Below, piece after piece: positions 12,901 through 24,900 of a DNA stretch of 64,000 bases. The DNA lies in contig JALIRH010000004.1 in assembly GCA_023055505.1 (NCBI GenBank), forward strand, positions 16,115,368 to 16,179,367, written 5' to 3'. This DNA is from Callipepla californica brunnescens. Lineage: Eukaryota; Chordata; Aves; Galliformes; Odontophoridae. Position 1 is the first letter of the stretch, and the number at the start of each line of letters is the position of its first letter. Below the pieces are notes generated by a model. It was not told the origin of the DNA, searched no databases, and saw only the letters and a program-made list of their open reading frames with translations. The translations under genes and the position numbers were made by a program.

Positions 12901-15900
12901 TAAGCACTCCAGAATGAAATTAGGATTCTGGCTACCAAACCTCCAGTTTAGAATCAGTGGGGATGGGAGGCAGGCAGGGATCAGCTCTATTGGCAGACAA
13001 GAACAGGGCAGGAAAATCACAACCTAAAGCAAAAAATAGCATAGCTGGAATGGGAACTTGCTGACCAAGAATGAAGACAAAATAACAGTAAGTCTGGCAG
13101 CGACAGGTTGATTGCCTCCAGACCCCTCCTCACCCCATTGCTCAGCTCACCCACTGCCAAACATCTCCCCACTGCAGGTTCAGGGAACGGGAACAGTGCT
13201 GCAGGCACCATGGTGGCCAGTCCCCCCAGTTTCTAGGGGAGAGGGGAAATAAAGAAACTTCCATCTATGTCTGACCTGCCTGGAAGCCCCAGCTGCTCCT
13301 TACACAGTCTAAGCAAATATTTAGCTAAATTACTCCAAAAGTCTCAGTCCTTTTATATGCATCCCAAAAGAGTGTCATAAAACATCTACAAGAGGAGCTC
13401 CATTAACCTCTGCTGCTTGGCGCTAGAAGAACCTACTTCAGCTCCAGGTGAAGCAAAGTTTAATAAACTCTTGGCCTCCGTGGCACCCAGCCCTGCCTCA
13501 CCTCGGGACCAGGTCCTGTGTGACACAATGGCATCCACCACCAAGAGCCTCTACTGAAGCAAGGGCAAAACAGTGGTGCTCAGAAATTGCGCCCACTACC
13601 AGTAGGGCAATAATCTGCTCTTCATGAAGTTTTACCAGCTGATCAAGGGGTAGAAACACCACCACCTGACTCAGCCCATGACTGCCGTGAGATGCTTGTA
13701 CAAGACCTCAAGCATTTGGCTCGCAAAGCAAAGGGGTGAAAATGACTTATAGAAGCAGTGAGGTAAAGGTTTATTGATAATGAGGCACTCAGAGGAAATG
13801 GGATGAATGTGCCCGAGATTCCTTTGGTAAATGAATAATGAATGCTGTTTGCAGTTGGCAACTGACATCTTTCATTTTCAGTTGAGAAAAGCAAGATGTG
13901 GGGCAAACGACAGTTATTAAGGGGCAAAATTCCATTAGGTAATGCTGAACAAGGAAAGCCTCAGCAGAAGTGCTTCTTAGTTGTGGAAGGGAAGTCACAA
14001 ATTGCTGAAAGGAAAAACTCCAGATATCACATAATTCAGAGCACTGCACACCTTAAACCATGAGAGGGGAAGAGGCCCCCATACAATGCAGCACATTCCT
14101 TAGCCTCCAGACCAAGCGTTTTCCATATCGACATTTCTTACCCAGGGACAGCTTTTCTCGTGTGCTCCCCTACAACACTCGGGTCCAAGAAAGGCTGGAC
14201 CATCTACAGGATGAAATGGCCACTACAAGAAGAGCACTTTTAGAGCTGGCTGTAACCCTGTCTGGAACGAGGGAAACTTGCCATGAGCTTAAGGTGTGAG
14301 AATCAAAGCTCAGCCATCTCTGAAACTGTTAGAACCACAGCTCTTCCAGTCTTGTTCCTGGACAGCTTTTCAGAACGTACGTTTTCTACCCAAGCCCCAG
14401 CTCCACTGTGAGCCGGATGCTCTTGTTCCATAGCACTATGCACCAGAACATTTAATAAAAGGCAGTGTCAGATTTTCTTATTTTTATTTTTTGACATGGA
14501 GAAAACAAAAATGCACTTAGTTCTAACTATGATCTTGGAAAAAGCTTAATTGATTCAGATAAAAAAAAAAAAATCTCAGTATTATAAAAACAGCCAGAGG
14601 GAAACATACTATGGGAGTTTCTAAGTCCAAATCATTAAGTTTTGATTAAGTTAGAGGCAACTGGAGGCAGCTTTTTGTAGGAAGTGTCAGACAGTAGACA
14701 CAGTGACTCTGGTATCGTGCTTCTGAACAGAGAACAAAAAGTCACGAAACCTGAAAACAGCAGAACTCCTGGAGCACCACTAATTCCCAGCAGAAGCAGG
14801 TCATTACGTGAAAGATGATGACCATGAAAATCAGCCTAAATTAAAAACTGCACTCACATCAGCAGCGCTCATGCCCACTTTCGTGTTTGTTTCCAGTTAA
14901 CATTCCTGGGTAAGATCATACTGCCATGCGTGACTGAAAATGTCACGTCAACATTAGCAAATATTTACAGAAACCGTTTTTAGGAACTTGTGAAAAGGAG
15001 AATTTGCCCCAGAAACCTATTTCCAGCAGTGAAGCTCACCCAGCCAAGCATCTGGAAAGACTCCATGAGTCCACCACATCCCCACCTTCAGCTCACTAGC
15101 ACAGATCACCTTTTGGCTGCACTACTCAGGAGCCCATCAGCACTCACGTGCCCATCGACACTGCTGGGCAGAGCCAGGATTGTTTCAGTTTCCAACATCC
15201 AAGGACTCAGGGAATTTGCTATAAGGAACAGGACTGGCTGTTCCCTGCATCCTGAGGCATCTCCAACCCTCAGTTGGATGAGAAAAGATGTCTACAAGGA
15301 GAGCTTGCTGGGCCACAGCAGGTTACTTTCTCCTTCCTTTTCCATCTCAAACCCAGCTTCCTACAAAACACCTTCTCAGGTTTGTTATCTGACTGTATAT
15401 TCTGGTTATAACGTTGCAGCATGCATGAGAGGCATATGCAATTGCTACAGCAACTCATTCTGTTCTTCAGATTCTTCAGAAGAGACACAGTCAGATGTCA
15501 AGAGTGGTTCTCCAAGCTACAAAACTGCTTCAGTGAACACAGTTAGAAGGCTGTGGATTGCAAGAAGCCAAGGCTCTATTGTTAAGGCATTAGTGCCAAG
15601 AAGGAGCAGGAGGAGCTCTCCATCCCAAAGGGGTCAAAAGCCCTTTGGCTGGGCCTGCCAGTTCCCAGAGTCTTGTCTGGGACCAGGGACTCTGTGAGCA
15701 TTGGCAGCTTGTGTTCTCCCTTTTCTGAAATGGAGATGCAGCATTCTGAATCAGCTTAAATCAATCTCCATGGGCATTTCCTACAGCAGATGGAGCTGGG
15801 GCTTATAAACAGGGATCTCATAACTGCTATAGAATCCAGTTCACTCAGGCTGTAGCACATACAGGAATAAATAACCTTCCCCTGTAATAACTCCTTTGTA

Positions 15901-18900
15901 AAATAACTACAAGCTGAGAGAGATAGTGTGTATGAGTACAATTCGTCAAGAAGATAGCCTGGGCAAAAAAAAGAAAAAAAAAAAAAAAAAAAAAAGGAAA
16001 ATCACAGTGCTCCATCATCTCCATGTGAACTAAACCTGGTCATCCTTCATTTTCTCCCCAACAAGGAAATGATTTCCATCAGACTCAACAAGCATGTCTC
16101 AGGTTTTTTTTGTTTTGTTTTTATTTTTTGTTTTGGGGGCCCACCCGGTATCTCTAACAGCTCCTCCTAGGCCAAGAGGCCCCTCACATGTTAGTAGGTG
16201 CACTATGGTCAGTGTGGTGCCCTATGGGTTATCTGCTTTCGACTCCTCTTCTTGCACAGAGAGATGGTGGATATCCCATCCCTAGAGGCACTCAAGGTCA
16301 GACTGGATATGGTTCTGAGCACCTTGATCTAGTGTAGGTGTCCCTGCTCACTGCAGGGGAGTTGGGCTAGATGGCCTTTAAGGGTCTCTTCCAGCTCAAA
16401 TGATTCTATGAGCTCTTCATCTTGAGGGGTGGGGGAAATCAGTGATGTGCCCACACTTGAGCTTACCTCAGCAAACGTGTGTTCTACTCAAGCTGAACTC
16501 ACTGTTTTGTCTCTCAAAATACCCAGCTCATTCCACAGGGAGACTTTTGCAGACTCTAGGTAGGCCAGACTAACACATGTCAAGCGGTCCAAATTCAGGA
16601 ACTGCTTATAATGAGCATGCTACAATTCCTAGGCAAACACTGCAAGAACAGCTGGGAATCAGACTGTGCTTTCCCCTTCTACCTCCCTGAAAGTCACTAA
16701 AACAGAACAGACCAAGAAACAGGTTAGCCCTGTTCCTTCTATCATCCAGGGGGTGATTCAAATGCTCAGTCCAGGGTTTCCAGTACCATGCAAGATGTCC
16801 ACCCCTTCAGGAGCAGCACCAGAAGACCAGAGAGGGTACACAGGGACATCTACGCCAGTATGAGCCACTTGCAGCCAGATCAATGTCATTGCCCAGCACT
16901 AGCCAAGCCTTCCCCACGCCACCAGCCATAGAACACTCCTATGGTATTTTTTAGCATCTAACAAACCTGTTGAAATACTTTGACCAAAAAGCATCTGCCT
17001 TTCTGCCTGTTCTTCATGTCTAGGCCCCCAAATATGGTGAAAAATTCATCCCTTAGAAGCCTGGTTGCTATCGTAGCCTGTTGGCTCCTTTTTGGGTAAG
17101 CTTCAGAACATTTTCTAAAGAAATCCATAGCTACCAACAAATATTGTTTGTCAGATTCCATCTCAGGCAAAGGCCCAACAACATCAACAGCAGTGAATGG
17201 CAGTCATGTCCCCAGAAGTTACAGTTCAATACGGTTTCTCCTCATCTTTGGAGACCTACTTTTGGGATATAACCAATCCAGGATACTCACCACATCTCCT
17301 CTAGCATTTACCCATCATCTCTCCATGCTTTCCCCAAAATTAGCATGATACAAGGGAAAGCTCAGCAATGACAGCATGGTATCTGTCCCAGGCTACAGCA
17401 AGCAAAGATATGCCTGCAGCTGTTGCATACGAGCAAAAAAATAACAGAAAGAAGCTGCTTACCTTCAGAAAACCTCAGGTACGCAGGGATCTCCAGCAAG
17501 ATACTCTTGCCCTCCACTGCCAACTCTGGGAGGGGTGGAGCCTGGCTCCACCTTTTCAGGTCACTCAGGTACATTACATGCAGCTGAGCTCCCCTAGGTT
17601 GATCCTGCCTTCCCACCAGGTGCTCAATCACTGCTTCACGTCATGACTTTGCATTTCTACTACAACCAGCTATCTCTTGGTCTAAGAGAGAACACAACCT
17701 CAAGGTATCCAATGGTTTTGATATCACTACAAAACATCAGGACCTCTTATTTCTGGAGGGTTTCTGATATAATGAACTCTCATGAAGACTCTTCACTCAC
17801 TGTTTTGTTTTCCTACCTCCTATATAATATTTTGTCTTTAAATTACAAGCTTTCCTAACGAGGTTCTCCTCAGCTACTCTGAAAAGAATAGGCAAACACA
17901 TCTGCTTTGTTTCATCTAACGGATCTTTTTTGCACCATGCCCTGTTTTGATACCAAGAGATTTCTGAGAGTTGTTTGTAGCTCCTTGAACCTTGTTCTTG
18001 TAATCCCACATCTACTGAATGAAGCAGAAAAGTTTTCTACAGATTGTGAAAGAAAAGAGAAATCAGAACACTGCATATTCGTATGTGATGCCAGGGCACA
18101 AGTTCACTTCCGTACTGAACAGTTAGGTGAAGGTATCTGGGGTTTGAATCGCTATAGGATCACACACACATCATATTTATGTGCTAGCAAGTTTTGAGGC
18201 ATTCAGTCAGCCTGCAGTCAGGTTCACTTCAGTCTGAAGTCAGCACTGTGCCTCCCCATCTGCGTGCAGCAGAAACCTCCTTCTCACAAGTAGTATGCGG
18301 TGTTCTGTAGCCCTTGTAGGCCTACGGATAAGTCCTTGGCAGCTGGGTTGGTGGCCAGGAGGGCTGTGAAGGCTGGGGGACAAGCCTGTGACATATTGCT
18401 CTTCTCTCACACTGGGAACTTCCCCTGAAAAGTCTCCATTTACAGAGATGCCCTCAGCTATCACAGAGACAGCATGTCCTGCCACACATTTCCCGCTCTG
18501 TTAGTCTCTTAAACACACACAAATGGTGGGGAACCCATGCCACAGTTTGCTATGCACTTGTCCCAGCATGAAAGTCATTTTCACTTCCACAGATCCACGG
18601 TGAAAACCAAAATGAACCTAGTACAGCACATCCCAGATATTATCTATTAATGGCAAGGAACAAGGATTCTTTGATTAACATAATTTACACAGCACAGCAT
18701 TTGCTAGCCTTTTCTCCCAACAAGGACAAGAACCAAGGCCAAAGAGCTGGCTAGCAGCTAAAAAAGACAGCTCAGGGGCCTCTCCACAGAAGCAAGCATT
18801 ACAAACATTGCACAAACCTCTTTCTTTCACATGAACCATGTCTTTAAGGATTGAAAGACTCAGTGATCAGACACCACCCTCAGCAGTCTGCACAGTGAGC

Positions 18901-21900
18901 TCTGCTGGGATCTCACCCGGAGCCCACAGGCTGAGTCTTCCATTGGCATTTCTTCTCCACCCATGGATTTCCCAGTTCTGGGTTGCCCCATTGTCTCCCA
19001 CTCTGCCTAGTTTCAGTTAATGACTGCAGAACCTGAAGAAGCATCTGCAGTGCCCGAACGTTACACACACATGCAGCAGCCCCTCTCTTGCTACAGCAGC
19101 TTAGGTTCCTCCATGGGCCTCCCTTTCAAGTGGACAGCTGCCAAATGGAGGCAAATTGGATATACAATCAAGTACACCACTTTTTTGCCACCAAAGCCAA
19201 GGAATAGGGGATTTTTCATAGAATCAGCCACAAACGTACCCCTCCTGGAAGGAAATTAAAAGAGGGTTGGTCTGAACACCAACTTAATATCCGGCCCTGG
19301 GCACCACAAAGCCTCGTTGCAGCCTCAGCCCTAACTTAAAAGCAGCATCACCCAGCTCAGTATGTGCAGCTCCAGGTGCCCCTGCTTCCTGAGCAGAGTT
19401 TAGGCCTTTCAGTAGGTTTTTACGAGGCTCTGTCCTAACTAGCCAGATATTTACAACAAGCCTCCCCATATTTCAACCCCCTACCAGAGCCACACTTAAC
19501 CCAGCCGCTGCACTCATGTTTGATGTTGCAGCCAATCCCCCAATTGCCCTCTATCCTGCAAAAGTCCTTCTAGTAGTTTGAAGTGGTATGAGCTGGATGA
19601 AAATACTCCTCTCCAGCACAGGACATTGTATGACTTAAAGCAACCAGCTTCTCTCTCTTCCAGTAGCAGCTTTCCGACTCCTGCTGAAGGGCTGAAATGC
19701 AATATTTAAGCTCTGCCATAAATCCCACAGCTTCATGGAGTGTTTCTGGCCTCCTCCTTCTCCACAATCTGCCTAAATGTCTAGCAATTGGTCCACCGGC
19801 TATTTATCTTGGAAGTCCTCACTGGTATCTGGAGACGTGGGGAGCACAGGATGTCTGCAGGTCCTCTGCCAATGTAGGTGGGTCTCCTCTTCCTCTTGCC
19901 TTCCAGCATTTGGCTGTGTCCTGTCTAGCTCAGACTGATATCTGGCTCCAATCTGCTTACGAAGGTTCAGAGCAAATCTTGATAAGCCAGGTTATGTCTA
20001 TAACTGAGCGCTTCTCAGCTCTCAGGTATGGGTCCTTGCCACAGCTGTGCTCCTGACTCCACTCCAGGATGAGGTCTGGGCATGTACCATCACAGGAGCG
20101 GCTGGAACAGAACCACTCAGTGCTCTAGGAGGGCTCGCAGCCTCCCAACCCAGACACCAGCACACGGGCTGTGCTGCAGCCCACACCTGCCCAGTGCTCA
20201 GCCTCACACTCTCCTCATGGATCAGTGATGCCAGGTCAAGCTCCATCCAACTGGAGAATAGATATGCGATAACCTCCTAGGGAGTTCTTTTTCCAGTGGC
20301 ATTGCTGGGGCTGGGAATCCCTGATGTTTCCCTGTGTTACAGAGCACACATGCTGGAAACAGACAGTCCTATGGGTGAGCAACCACTATACAACAGCCCA
20401 GCAGCACTGGGCAAACTCCACACCTAACACACCGACATCCTGGTGATCCTTCAGTTTCCACTTTGGGATAGTTTTCCTCAGGAAAACTAGGTCCCTCAGT
20501 TCTCTCTGCACACTGTCCCTGCAGAACATCATTCTCATGTTGTCTTTGACCTCTGCTGGAAAATCTCCTAAAGTCGGCCTTGTCCTGCTGAAGTTTAGAG
20601 CTTTGTTTTGTTTTTATTCTCATGTGGATTCCTTTCACTTCCTATTGCTTCCAACTAGCTTGGCTTTCTGTACACACCTTCGTTATCTGATCCTTTTTGC
20701 ACCAGAAGAATATGCAGATCCCTTTTTCCCCCTTAGGAAACCAAGCCCTACCCTGACTCCAGCATCAGCACTGGCAGCTGAAGCAGTCAGCAGCATCTGA
20801 GGGTGTGAAGAGGCCACTTCTGTGCAAGGGGGAACCGGTGAGACCTGGGGTGTTTCTGTGCAGCGGTGTTTGCACACAAAGCCCTGTCCATCTCCCTAAA
20901 CACAAGAGGAATGAACAGGAGTCATTTCTAGGCTTGATATTACAAGTTTCAGTTATTTTCCCCAGATAGAAGCCTGCCCAAAGTCTTCTGTCTTCTCAGC
21001 TTTCTGAAACAGCTTGCCCCTCCAACTGAGGTACCTGTTAAAGCACTCGCCTCACACCTAACAAATACAGCTCTTGCTGATTAGGAATACACCCAGAAAT
21101 AGTACTGAATCCACCAAGCAGATAAACACCAACAGGGTGAAACCTTAATTCACATTTTCCCCATAGAAATAGTGACCAGATTCTACAGGCATTTAGCTGC
21201 AGAGTTAAGTGATGGTCTTTGAGCAGCAAAGATAAAGCTAAGACCACAGCTTATGACATATCAGCCTGTCACAGTGAAATCCTGTGGGGACCTGAAAGCA
21301 GCAGCTACTGACTGCTGAATCACAGCTATCCCCAACGGAGAGATGAAGAATTTGATGCCAGTGGGTTTGCGTTGTCCATAAAATCAGTCCCAGGCTGCCT
21401 TTCACACAGAGCTGTCTGCCACTGCACACCACTCCTCAAAGTTTTCCCAGCTCTCTCTTCCCTGCCTCCTTTCTTCTGACTCTGATCCCTTTTCCCTCCA
21501 TCTCTACAGCAGAAAAATCCTCCTAAAACACTACACTGACCAGAAGTGCTCTTTTATACTGTGTTCATAGTGGTAACAGTCAAAATGCAGATTGTGTGTG
21601 AGCACAAAGAAAAACACAGCCAAGCAGAATCAGTGCGTGTAATAGCACTGATTCACCTGAACACACGCAGAAAATAAAGAGGAGGTTGTTTATTTAATAC
21701 ATAGGAAGCTTTCCTCCTTTACTTCAGAACTTTTACTTATGAAGCTGGGGTAGCAGAAAGGCAGACAACAGCTGCAAATTACTCTAAATTTATAAACTGT
21801 AAATAAACTATAAATTATGTTTTATTCATATGAAATGTTCCCATCCACCCCTCTGTAAATGATTCTCAAATCACAGCATCCTCTATCAGCCGTGTCTCTT

Positions 21901-24900
21901 CATCCAAAACTATTACTCTTTTCCTTCTGGAAATGTACTTTTCATGCATGTATAAGACCTTTACTTCCCAAAATGATTAATAGCTAGGTCAGGATTTTTA
22001 CTTTATTTTTTTCTCCCAGAGTTCATAGGATGAATGCCTCAGAGAGGCATCACTTTTGGGGCAGGGATTTCTCAGCATTTTCTGAACAGCAGTGACCAAC
22101 CTATTGCTTGTCAAGCTGCCCAAGCTGAGCCCACTCGTGTGGGTTGGCAGGATGAGCCTCTGTTTTGTGCTGAGACCCAAACACACAAAGACACACAGAC
22201 TGCTACAGCTTCTTGCACCAAACAAGGGCCTGGCTCAGGAAACCCAAGTTCACCCCCTCCAAAATCAGGACCTCTGCCTGCTGAGTTCTCCCAGTAACTC
22301 CACCAATCCCTCCCCAGCTGCGGGAGCGTCCTGCTGCTGGAGCCAGGCCTGGGGAAGATCACACTGATGCCGCTGCGTGGCGACAGCCTGGCCTTGCATG
22401 AGCTTCTCATGCATTCTGAATCTCAGTTCTTCAAACTGAAAAATGGGATGAGAAGTCATTTATTGCCCAGGGCACCCTGCGCTTCTTACCTGAGAATTAT
22501 ACAGCTGCTGAAAGGCCCTGAGCAGTCTCAGATGACGAGCTGGGCAGTGGGGCGGTTGAAGGGCTGGAGATGTGGCTGGAGATGTCCTCCAGTGCAGAGC
22601 TTGGCTGTGAGCCTCCCTGACACTACCTCTCTCTTAGAAGGGAAACTCATCCGACTCTGAATGCAGGGGATAAATCTTCAAGATCTGAGGGACTGAAGTC
22701 TGCACATCAGCTCCCCTTAAGCCCGCTCCGGGTTTTGACTTGGGAGGTTAGAAACCACAGCCAGAGAGCTCTCTTTTGATTCACAACTTGTTTGGAGCAA
22801 TCACCCAGAAAGCAGCCGGTGAATCACTGCAGCCGGTTAGTCATGCAACCGCACCGAGCGCGCACTCAAAGGGAGCACAAAATAAACAGCCTGCAGCCCC
22901 AGATAACACACACGCAGCTCGTTTGCGCTATCTGGCATCAGCATATATTGTTAATAGCACATCAAACCCTTAGGAAAAGACGCACACGGTAAGCACATCC
23001 AAATCTCTCTCCCCATCGGTATTTTTCCCCGTCTGTTTCAAAACAATTCAGACAAGTACGAGTCGAAGGCTTTTTTCCTCTCCCTCCGCACCCGTCCCGT
23101 CTCCGGTAAGGTTACACCGCGCGCTGCAGCAGCGCGGGGCCAAAGCGGAGCTAATCCCGCTCGGCAGCGGACGAATAGAAAACAAACAGCTCTCCCTTGA
23201 AAAGAGACCTTCCTGGGGGGAGCTGCGCTCCGCTGACACATGAGCGGTATAAACAGCCCGGCCCGGGAATCCTATCGAGATCTCCAGCCAGACCTCCGGC
23301 CGAGCCACGAGAAACGCAGCGCATCTCCGGGAAAAGCGGCGAGCGAGCCCTTCCGATGGCGGGCGGCGAGCGGGGCCCTACCTTGGCGTGCCGATGACCG
23401 ACGGGGTCCCGCGGCTCCCGTGGAGGAGGCCCCGCACCGCCGAGCGCCTCTGCCCGGCTCCCGGCGGGAGCTCCCTCCCCTCCCTGGGAGGGTGCGGAGC
23501 CCCTGAGTGGCGGATCTGTCGGCCCTATTACGAGAAGGAGAACTCCAGCGCCGGCGCGGAGTCCGCGGCCCCCGACCGCTCACCCTTCTCGTCCCCGGGG
23601 TTCCGTCCTCCGTCCCCGCTCCGCTGGCGCCGCGCCGCGCGTCCCGGCGGCATCCCTTTATAGCGGGGGGCCGGGGCCGCACCTCCCCACCCCTCCCGGC
23701 CCCCGGGGTGCGGGCAGCTCCCCCTCTCCCCGCCCGCCTCCCTTCGGCCGCGGGGCAGGAGCCGCCACGGGGGCGGCGGTGCAGCCCCAGCCCCGCGGTA
23801 CCGAGGGAACCGGGCCCGGGGCGGGGGTGAGGCATTGCCGCGCTCGGGGCCGGCACAGGGAGCTCCGGAGCGCGGTGCCGTCGGAGGGCACCGGGCACGG
23901 CGTGTCCCGGAGGAAGGGGACCTGCCGTATGCATCACGGGGAGCAGTAGGAGAGAAAAGCATTAAAAGCGTCCATTAAAATAATAGCAATGATTACAAAG
24001 CGCGCGGCGGACAAATAAATTCCTACGGCGCTCGCTTTCTGCTAACAGCGCGCTGCAGCCTGCTCTTTACGCTGCTCGCTTAAGACAAGAAATGCTCGTT
24101 ATGTGCCTAACCCCGCACTCACAGATTTCCTCCGCGCGAAGAAGGCCGTTTCCTCTCTCTGCCTGCCGTGGGTACACGTCCCCATCACATTCCCTTCACC
24201 TCCCGAAGCATTTTGTCCAGCCCATACTTCAGCGTGCGGGTATAGGATCGCATAGCTTATATAGGACACACAGCTTCACTCCGGCTCCGCGCTGTAGAAA
24301 TAGCAGCTCAATCACCGCAGCGCATCAATCATCCGAGAGCCGCGATAGGTGACCCGCTCCGGGGCTTTGATGAAGGCTTCGCTTTAATTGCTGGTGCCGC
24401 TCTGCAGCCCCTCGTTAGGGCGGTGCCAGAGGGAGCCGAGCGCGGCCGTCCGCAGCGGGGGAGCCCCGCGGGAGCACCCCGAGAACCGCCGCTCTCCTCC
24501 CGAGCCGACGTGCGGCCGCTGCTCTCCCTGCCTATATTTACCCGTACAATGCAATGGAAGGGATTCGATCTAGAAATAGACGCCGGGAGCTATAAATGGC
24601 AAGCGGGGGCTTTTTATAGCTCGGAACGTGTTTATTAAGGAATTAAAATTAAAGAAGAAATCCCCCGGCTTGGCTCGGGCTGCTCGCACGGGCATCGGCC
24701 CCAGCAGAACGGTGGCAGAGAGGAGCAGGCTGCGAGAGCACCGCCGGGGAGAGGCTCCGCTTTCCTCGCTCTTTTATTCTAAATGCATACATATATATAT
24801 ATATATATGCACTTTTTTAATACTTTTGTTTTACATTCTTCGGAGGGAGGTTATTTTAATCAAGGACCGAACCCCGGTGAGCGGCCCGGAGAGTCGGACA

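Larger units (their letters stand above)
7990..16900 (-). other. ALX4: ALX4 intron 1, 3' half: non-coding with CR1 fragments
   Basis: The intron 1 acceptor (AAACAG) is at 7990. This portion holds poly-T at 8623-8638, CR1 tails near 9167, 11972-12150 and 16258, a TTTA run at 9371-9392 and poly-A at 15965-16000. An unusually long open frame on the plus strand (15065-15697) is described in the findings. No recognised gene. Confidence 0.8.
16950..20060 (-). mobile_element. Decayed Ty3/gypsy-like retroelement (gag/SCAN-like to integrase)
   Basis: Three broken pieces lie in one orientation and in the order gag to integrase on the minus strand. They are a gag/SCAN-like fragment near 19800-19570, an integrase N-terminal flank near 18009-17797 (with a possible zinc-region remnant at 17500-17362), and an integrase core at 17203-16958. 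Stops and frameshifts separate and interrupt them. I could not recognise reverse transcriptase or RNase H between them, and no LTRs were identified, so the boundaries are approximate. It lies wholly in ALX4 intron 1, in the same orientation as the host gene. Gag proteins of gypsy-type (Gmr1-like) elements are the known source of the vertebrate SCAN domain, which fits the gag fragment. No function is expected. Confidence 0.5.

Noticed and set aside
14060..14299. Plus-strand frame with a heptad-like stretch ([20 protein letters not shown])
   Set aside because: Short, isolated and without neighbouring exons or splice sites; the coiled-coil look can arise by chance.
19217..19260. 'CATAGAATCAGCC' as another CR1 tail
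   Set aside because: Only the first dozen bases resemble CR1; the following sequence does not continue the CR1 pattern.
23272..23962. Long minus-strand open frames in the intronic CpG block
   Set aside because: Arg/Gly/Pro/Ala-rich translations in several frames at once, typical of GC-rich DNA; no domain and no coherent splice sites.
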